A stretch of DNA of 8,332 bases from Thermoplasmata archaeon (lineage in GTDB: Archaea > Thermoplasmatota > Thermoplasmata > Lutacidiplasmatales > UBA184), in assembly GCA_030042815.1 (NCBI GenBank), contig JASHYY010000103.1, positions 1 to 8,332 of the forward strand, given 5' to 3'. Both the position numbers and the translations under genes were made by a program. The notes beneath the pieces were generated by a model that searched no databases, was not told the DNA's origin, and saw only the letters and a list, made by a program, of their open reading frames with translations. Shown here piece by piece: positions 5,608-8,332 of the stretch; the first letter of the stretch is position 1, and each line of letters begins with the position of its first letter.

Positions 5608-5848
5608 GCAGGTCGCGAAGGTGGCGAGGGTCGGACAACCCCTTCCAATGTGTTCCGCCGAGATTCGAACCCTGCCGGAAGTGGTCTGGAGCGACGGAGT
5701 CGGTCGGTCGGCTGGCCGCCGTGGTGAGACTAAGAGCCACCGAATGGGCCGGTGTCCGGGCCTGAATCCAGCGCCTTCTGCCGGTCGGTCCCCAGCTCGA
5801 CCGCATTTGGTTCGATGACAACTTTCCCCGGATCAAGGAGGGGGCACG
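5608..5848. other. 241-base non-coding gap before hyfC
   Basis: No convincing gene is seen; the open frames here lack a good start and read like composition artefacts. There is no clear TATA box for hyfC and no T-rich terminator for the zinc-finger gene. Small structures are present, such as an imperfect GGCCGG/CCGGGCC stem at 5747-5762 and GGTCGG repeats near 5700-5711 and 5783-5789, but none forms a known motif. The gap may be an internal leader of the operon or may hold a weak promoter. Confidence 0.5.
5835..5844 (+). promoter_or_regulatory. strong Shine-Dalgarno that fixes the TTG start of hyfC
   Basis: AAGGAGGGGG precedes TTG 5849 with seven bases between GGAGG (5837-5841) and the start. 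It is the best ribosome site in the window and settles an otherwise doubtful TTG start. Confidence 0.85.
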
Positions 5849-6805
5849 TTGAATCTGACCGCGCAAGCCGTCAACATACTACAGGCCAGTACCGTCCTCC
5901 TACTTTCGCCGTTCCTGGCCGGGGTTCTCGCCCGAGCCAAGGCGTGGACGGAATCTCGCACGGGTCCGTCGATTCTTCAGCCGTACTACGATCTGAGGAA
6001 GTACCTCCGAAAGGAGACTCTTCTCCCCTCGGAATCGGGGGTGGTCTTTCGGGTAGCCCCGTTCCTCGCGTTCGGGGCATATCTCCTCATCTCGGTGGTT
6101 GTGCCCGTCATCACACCGTACCCCATTCCGTTCGCCTCCACGGTCGACTTTCTGGGCGGCGGGTTGCTCTTCGGACTCGCGGGAACGCTCACCATCCTGG
6201 CGGCGATCGACGCGGGGAGCAACTATAGCGCCCTGGGGGCGAGCCGGACCGTCTCGTTCGCAGCGTTTGCGGAACCGACGCTCATCGTGGTCTTCTTCGC
6301 CGTTGCCGTGATTACTGGCACCAACAGTCCGTACGTCACCAACAATCTCCTCGCATCCTCTTACTCGGCTTACCTATCGCCGACGCACCTGCTCGTCACA
6401 GCCGCGTTCTTCCTTTTGCTCCTCGCTGAAACTGGGAAGTTGCCGGTGGAGAGCGCCGGACTCATGGAGTTCGGGATGCTGGAAGATGGGCGCATCTACG
6501 AGCACTCCGGGCGTTTGCTCGGATTGTTTCGATGGAACGGTTGGCTGAAGCAATTCCTTCTGTGCTCCGTGTTTCTCAACGTCTTCCTGATTCCATGGGG
6601 ACTGTTCGCTGAACCGACCCTTCTCGGTGCGGTGGCGAATATCGGCATCCTGCTGCTGAAGCTCTTGCTGCTCGTTCTGATCCTCGTGATTCTTGAAGCG
6701 ACGGTCGCAAAGGTCCGATTGTTCAAGATCCGGGACTTTCTCGCCCTGTCGTTTTCGCTTGCGGTTCTGTCGATCTTCGCCTACGCGGTGTTGGGGGTGC
6801 CGTAG
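5849..6805 (+). CDS. hyfC: hydrogenase-4 component C-like membrane subunit (HyfC/HycD, NuoH family)
   Basis: A 318-residue integral membrane protein, the NuoH-like subunit that anchors the catalytic arm to the ion-pumping arm in group 4 [NiFe]-hydrogenases, formate hydrogenlyases and Complex I relatives. About eight hydrophobic helices are visible (about 8-28, 66-90, 101-121, 136-156, 178-195, 232-253, 258-283, 296-316). Family signatures are GPSILQPYYDLRKYLRKE (39-56) after the first helix and AETGKLPVES (193-202), followed by MEFGMLEDGRIYEHSGR (206-222), which parallels the AE-GKLPxDN...E..M..EYSGR loop of HycD/HyfC. Length matches the family (about 310-320). TTG start with a strong Shine-Dalgarno. 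The TAG stop directly abuts an ATG (6806). Group 4 operons often have a hyfB-type antiporter gene before hyfC; none is seen here. Codons end in A or T much more often than in polC. Confidence 0.9.
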   Translation: MNLTAQAVNILQASTVLLLSPFLAGVLARAKAWTESRTGPSILQPYYDLRKYLRKETLLPSESGVVFRVAPFLAFGAYLLISVVVPVITPYPIPFASTVDFLGGGLLFGLAGTLTILAAIDAGSNYSALGASRTVSFAAFAEPTLIVVFFAVAVITGTNSPYVTNNLLASSYSAYLSPTHLLVTAAFFLLLLAETGKLPVESAGLMEFGMLEDGRIYEHSGRLLGLFRWNGWLKQFLLCSVFLNVFLIPWGLFAEPTLLGAVANIGILLLKLLLLVLILVILEATVAKVRLFKIRDFLALSFSLAVLSIFAYAVLGVP

Positions 6806-6826
6806 ATGGTTGAGTCGGCGAGGTGA
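6806..6826 (+). other. six-codon ORF or frameshift at the hyfC-hyfE junction
   Basis: ATG 6806 follows the hyfC stop without a gap and has GGGGGTG (6793-6799) six bases upstream. It encodes M-V-E-S-A-R and ends in TGA 6824-6826, which overlaps the GTG start of hyfE. Either ribosomes start here and restart at the overlapping GTG, or a single missing base has cut off the true N-terminus of HyfE. Confidence 0.4.
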
Positions 6827-7452
6827 TCGCCCTGGTCGGCGTGGGAATTCTTCTGACGGCCCTCTACCTCCAGGCCGAGTCGTTCGTCGACCCTCTCATC
6901 CTGGGGATCGCGTTTCAATCCTTCCTCCTCGGCGTTCTGCTCGGCTGGCTAGCTTGGACCGAGCACAGCTTGGACCTCGCGGTCCTCGCCGGGCTCGCCG
7001 TCGCCGTCCGTGCGATCTTCATCCCTTTCGTCCTGCGCCGACAGATTCGGGCGTTCAGATGGCGAGTGCGAGAGCGGCACGCGTCCCACCGTGTCACCGG
7101 CCACGCGTTGGCGGCGGTCGCGGTCGCGATCATTGCATGGTTCGTGTTTCAGCAAACCCTGGCCCCCGCGTTTCCCGTGGTTGGTGGCGCGCTCCCGTTC
7201 GTCCTTCTTCTCCAGGGACTCCTCATGCTCTCCACGCGAGCGAACACCCTCGTCCAGGTCATGGGCTACCTAGAGGAGGAGAACGCGGTGGTCTATGCGG
7301 GAGCTCTCTTCGCCCAAGGATTTCCGCTATTCGTTGAGGTCGTCGTGTTCCTCGACGTTCTGGGCGTCGTCCTGGTCGGGGTCATCCTGTCGATTCAGCG
7401 TGACGTGACGGGAACGCCGGAAGGCTCGCCGTTGGAGGATTTGACCGGCTGA
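6823..7452 (+). CDS. hyfE: hydrogenase-4 component E-like membrane subunit (HyfE)
   Basis: A 209-residue, highly hydrophobic protein of the HyfE family, the NuoK-like small subunit of group 4 hydrogenase and formate-hydrogenlyase-type membrane arms. Six or seven helices are visible (about 2-18, 24-44, 51-71, 95-112, 118-137, 155-190). VRAIFIPFVLRR (62-73) parallels the K-V/LLVP segment of E. coli HyfE, and QVMGYLEEENAVVYAGAL (145-162) parallels its QIFGY..MENG stretch; the acidic triplet E151-E153 is a candidate part of the proton path. A basic loop (72-90) is cytosolic. GTG 6823 overlaps the TGA of a six-codon upstream ORF, and its own Shine-Dalgarno is poor; E. coli HyfE begins about a dozen residues earlier relative to its first helix. 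The gap to hyfF is two bases, so the genes are surely co-translated. Confidence 0.85.
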   Translation: MIALVGVGILLTALYLQAESFVDPLILGIAFQSFLLGVLLGWLAWTEHSLDLAVLAGLAVAVRAIFIPFVLRRQIRAFRWRVRERHASHRVTGHALAAVAVAIIAWFVFQQTLAPAFPVVGGALPFVLLLQGLLMLSTRANTLVQVMGYLEEENAVVYAGALFAQGFPLFVEVVVFLDVLGVVLVGVILSIQRDVTGTPEGSPLEDLTG

Positions 7453-7454
7453 CC

Positions 7455-8332
7455 ATGGACCCCTCGACGATCGCCCTGTTCGGAGTTCTGGCGACCCCTT
7501 CGGCGTCGGCAGTTCTGTCGGTCATCCCCCGCGACCGAGTAAGCGAACTCTCGGCCCGGATCGGCTCGCTCCTCGCGTTCGGCGCCGCAGTCGCTCTCCT
7601 CGCGCTCCCAGCCCGCGGAACGTGGGGACCCTACCTGGGGCTCGACTCGTTGAGCGAGATTTTCCTCGTGATGATTGCAGGGATCTACGCCACTTCGGCA
7701 TGGTACTCGAAGCGGTACCTGCGATTCGTTCACCGTCCGTTCCTGACCCCCCAAGTGTACTACGCACTGCTCAGCGCCTTCGCGTTCGCCATGATCTTCA
7801 CGCTCGTCGTGAGCGACCTCGGACTGATGTGGATCGGCGTGGAGGCGACGACAGTCGCCAGCGCGCTCCTGATAGTCCTTGAGAGACGACCGGCCAGCGT
7901 CGAGGCGGCTTGGCGGTACACTTTGATCGCGTCGGCCGGACTGACCATCGCGCTCTTCGCCCTGATTCTCCTCTACAGCACGACCGGAACGCTAAACTCG
8001 TTCGCGCTGGCGGCCCGGCCTCCACCGGCGAACCTGCCGATCGAGATGGTTGTCGCGCTCGCACTGGTTGGGTACGGAACGAAGGTCGGGCTATTCCCGA
8101 TGCACACGTGGCTGCCGGACGCGCACTCGGAGGCACCGTCGCCCGTCTCCGCGATGTTCTCGGGGGTGCTCCTCCCGACCGCGCTCTATGCCTTCTTGCG
8201 TGTGTACCGAGTCTTACCAACGCCGGTCCCCACTTCAATTCAGTACTTGGTCCTCGGGTTTGGAGTCGCTACCGCCCTCGTCGCAGCGTTCCTTTTGCAG
8301 CGCCAGCGGTCGTTCAAGCGTCTCCTTGCGTA
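7455..8332 (+). CDS. hyfF: hydrogenase-4 component F-like antiporter subunit (HyfF, NuoL/M/N family), 3' end outside window
   Basis: The first 292 residues of an antiporter-like (proton-translocating MrpA/NuoL/M/N) subunit; E. coli HyfF is about 526 residues, so roughly half is in view. Multiple helices are present. Key residues of the pumping core are visible: Glu130 in LMWIGVEATTVASALL, the conserved helix-5 glutamate, and Lys210 in GYGTKVGLFPM, followed by the signature HTWLPDAHSEAPSPVSA (217-233), then LLPTALYAFLR. The window ends in FKRLLAY, the usual start of the K-RLLAYSS helix. ATG 7455 comes two bases after the hyfE stop. Order C-E-F and the small spacing mark it as HyfF rather than HyfB/HyfD, though family members are hard to separate. 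Large and small hydrogenase-like subunits would be expected further right; without them it cannot be said whether this is a true hydrogenase or a hydrogenase-related complex. Confidence 0.88.
   Translation, partial: MDPSTIALFGVLATPSASAVLSVIPRDRVSELSARIGSLLAFGAAVALLALPARGTWGPYLGLDSLSEIFLVMIAGIYATSAWYSKRYLRFVHRPFLTPQVYYALLSAFAFAMIFTLVVSDLGLMWIGVEATTVASALLIVLERRPASVEAAWRYTLIASAGLTIALFALILLYSTTGTLNSFALAARPPPANLPIEMVVALALVGYGTKVGLFPMHTWLPDAHSEAPSPVSAMFSGVLLPTALYAFLRVYRVLPTPVPTSIQYLVLGFGVATALVAAFLLQRQRSFKRLLA

Noticed and set aside
5662..5672. GATTCGAACC, the complement of a tRNA T-loop, with a CCA anticodon-like loop further along the minus strand
   Set aside because: The T-stem has an A-G mismatch, the anticodon stem two mismatches, no D-loop GG is present, and no matching 5' acceptor strand is found. 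Not a tRNA, and too weak to call an attachment-site remnant.
5608..5848. A second riboswitch or a CRISPR-like repeat before hyfC
   Set aside because: A GATGAC at 5814-5819 recalls the aptamer but no P1, pseudoknot or P3 pairing goes with it, and the GGTCGG repeats are too short and irregular.

Overview
The window looks like a high-GC euryarchaeal chromosome. The strongest marker is the large subunit of the archaeal replicative DNA polymerase D (PolD2/DP2), which fills the first 2.8 kb on the minus strand. TATA-like boxes centred about 26 bases upstream of the chosen GTG starts (leaderless-mRNA spacing) and small SD-led operons fit the same assignment. A high-GC Thermoplasmatota-type lineage is a reasonable guess, but nothing here proves it.

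Left part (1-4600): partial PolD2 (minus), a divergent alpha/beta hydrolase (plus), and a metallo-beta-lactamase-fold hydrolase (minus) whose stop codon overlaps that of the hydrolase. Further left-pointing is a 63-codon two-helix membrane protein (4600-4791). Codons in this half end almost always in G or C, most extremely in PolD2.

Central part (4860-5850): an AT-rich TATA element (4863-4871) can face both ways. To its right, at the expected transcription start, lies an RNA that matches the fluoride (crcB-motif) riboswitch aptamer position by position: P1, the L1 pseudoknot, the AAA linker, P3, the GAUG ligand-site strand and the reverse-Hoogsteen A-U pair. Its 3' strand overlaps a competing hairpin that buries the Shine-Dalgarno of a 49-codon ORF starting at 4975. 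This is the arrangement expected of a translational ON switch. The short ORF is followed, in the same frame after a TAG, by a 154-residue protein with a C2H2 zinc finger and three copies of an unfamiliar 27-residue repeat.

Right part (5849-end): hyfC-hyfE-hyfF-like genes, tightly spaced and probably co-transcribed. They encode the membrane arm of a group 4 [NiFe]-hydrogenase / formate-hydrogenlyase-type, Complex I-related complex. Codon use is visibly less GC-biased than on the left.

The most interesting reading is that a fluoride-sensing RNA leads an operon made of an undescribed short ORF, an undescribed zinc-finger repeat protein and perhaps a proton-translocating Hyf-type complex, with no fluoride exporter in view. 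From memory, the crcB motif was noted upstream of formate hydrogenlyase genes when first described, which makes the association believable. Whether one transcript spans the 241-base gap before hyfC is not known.
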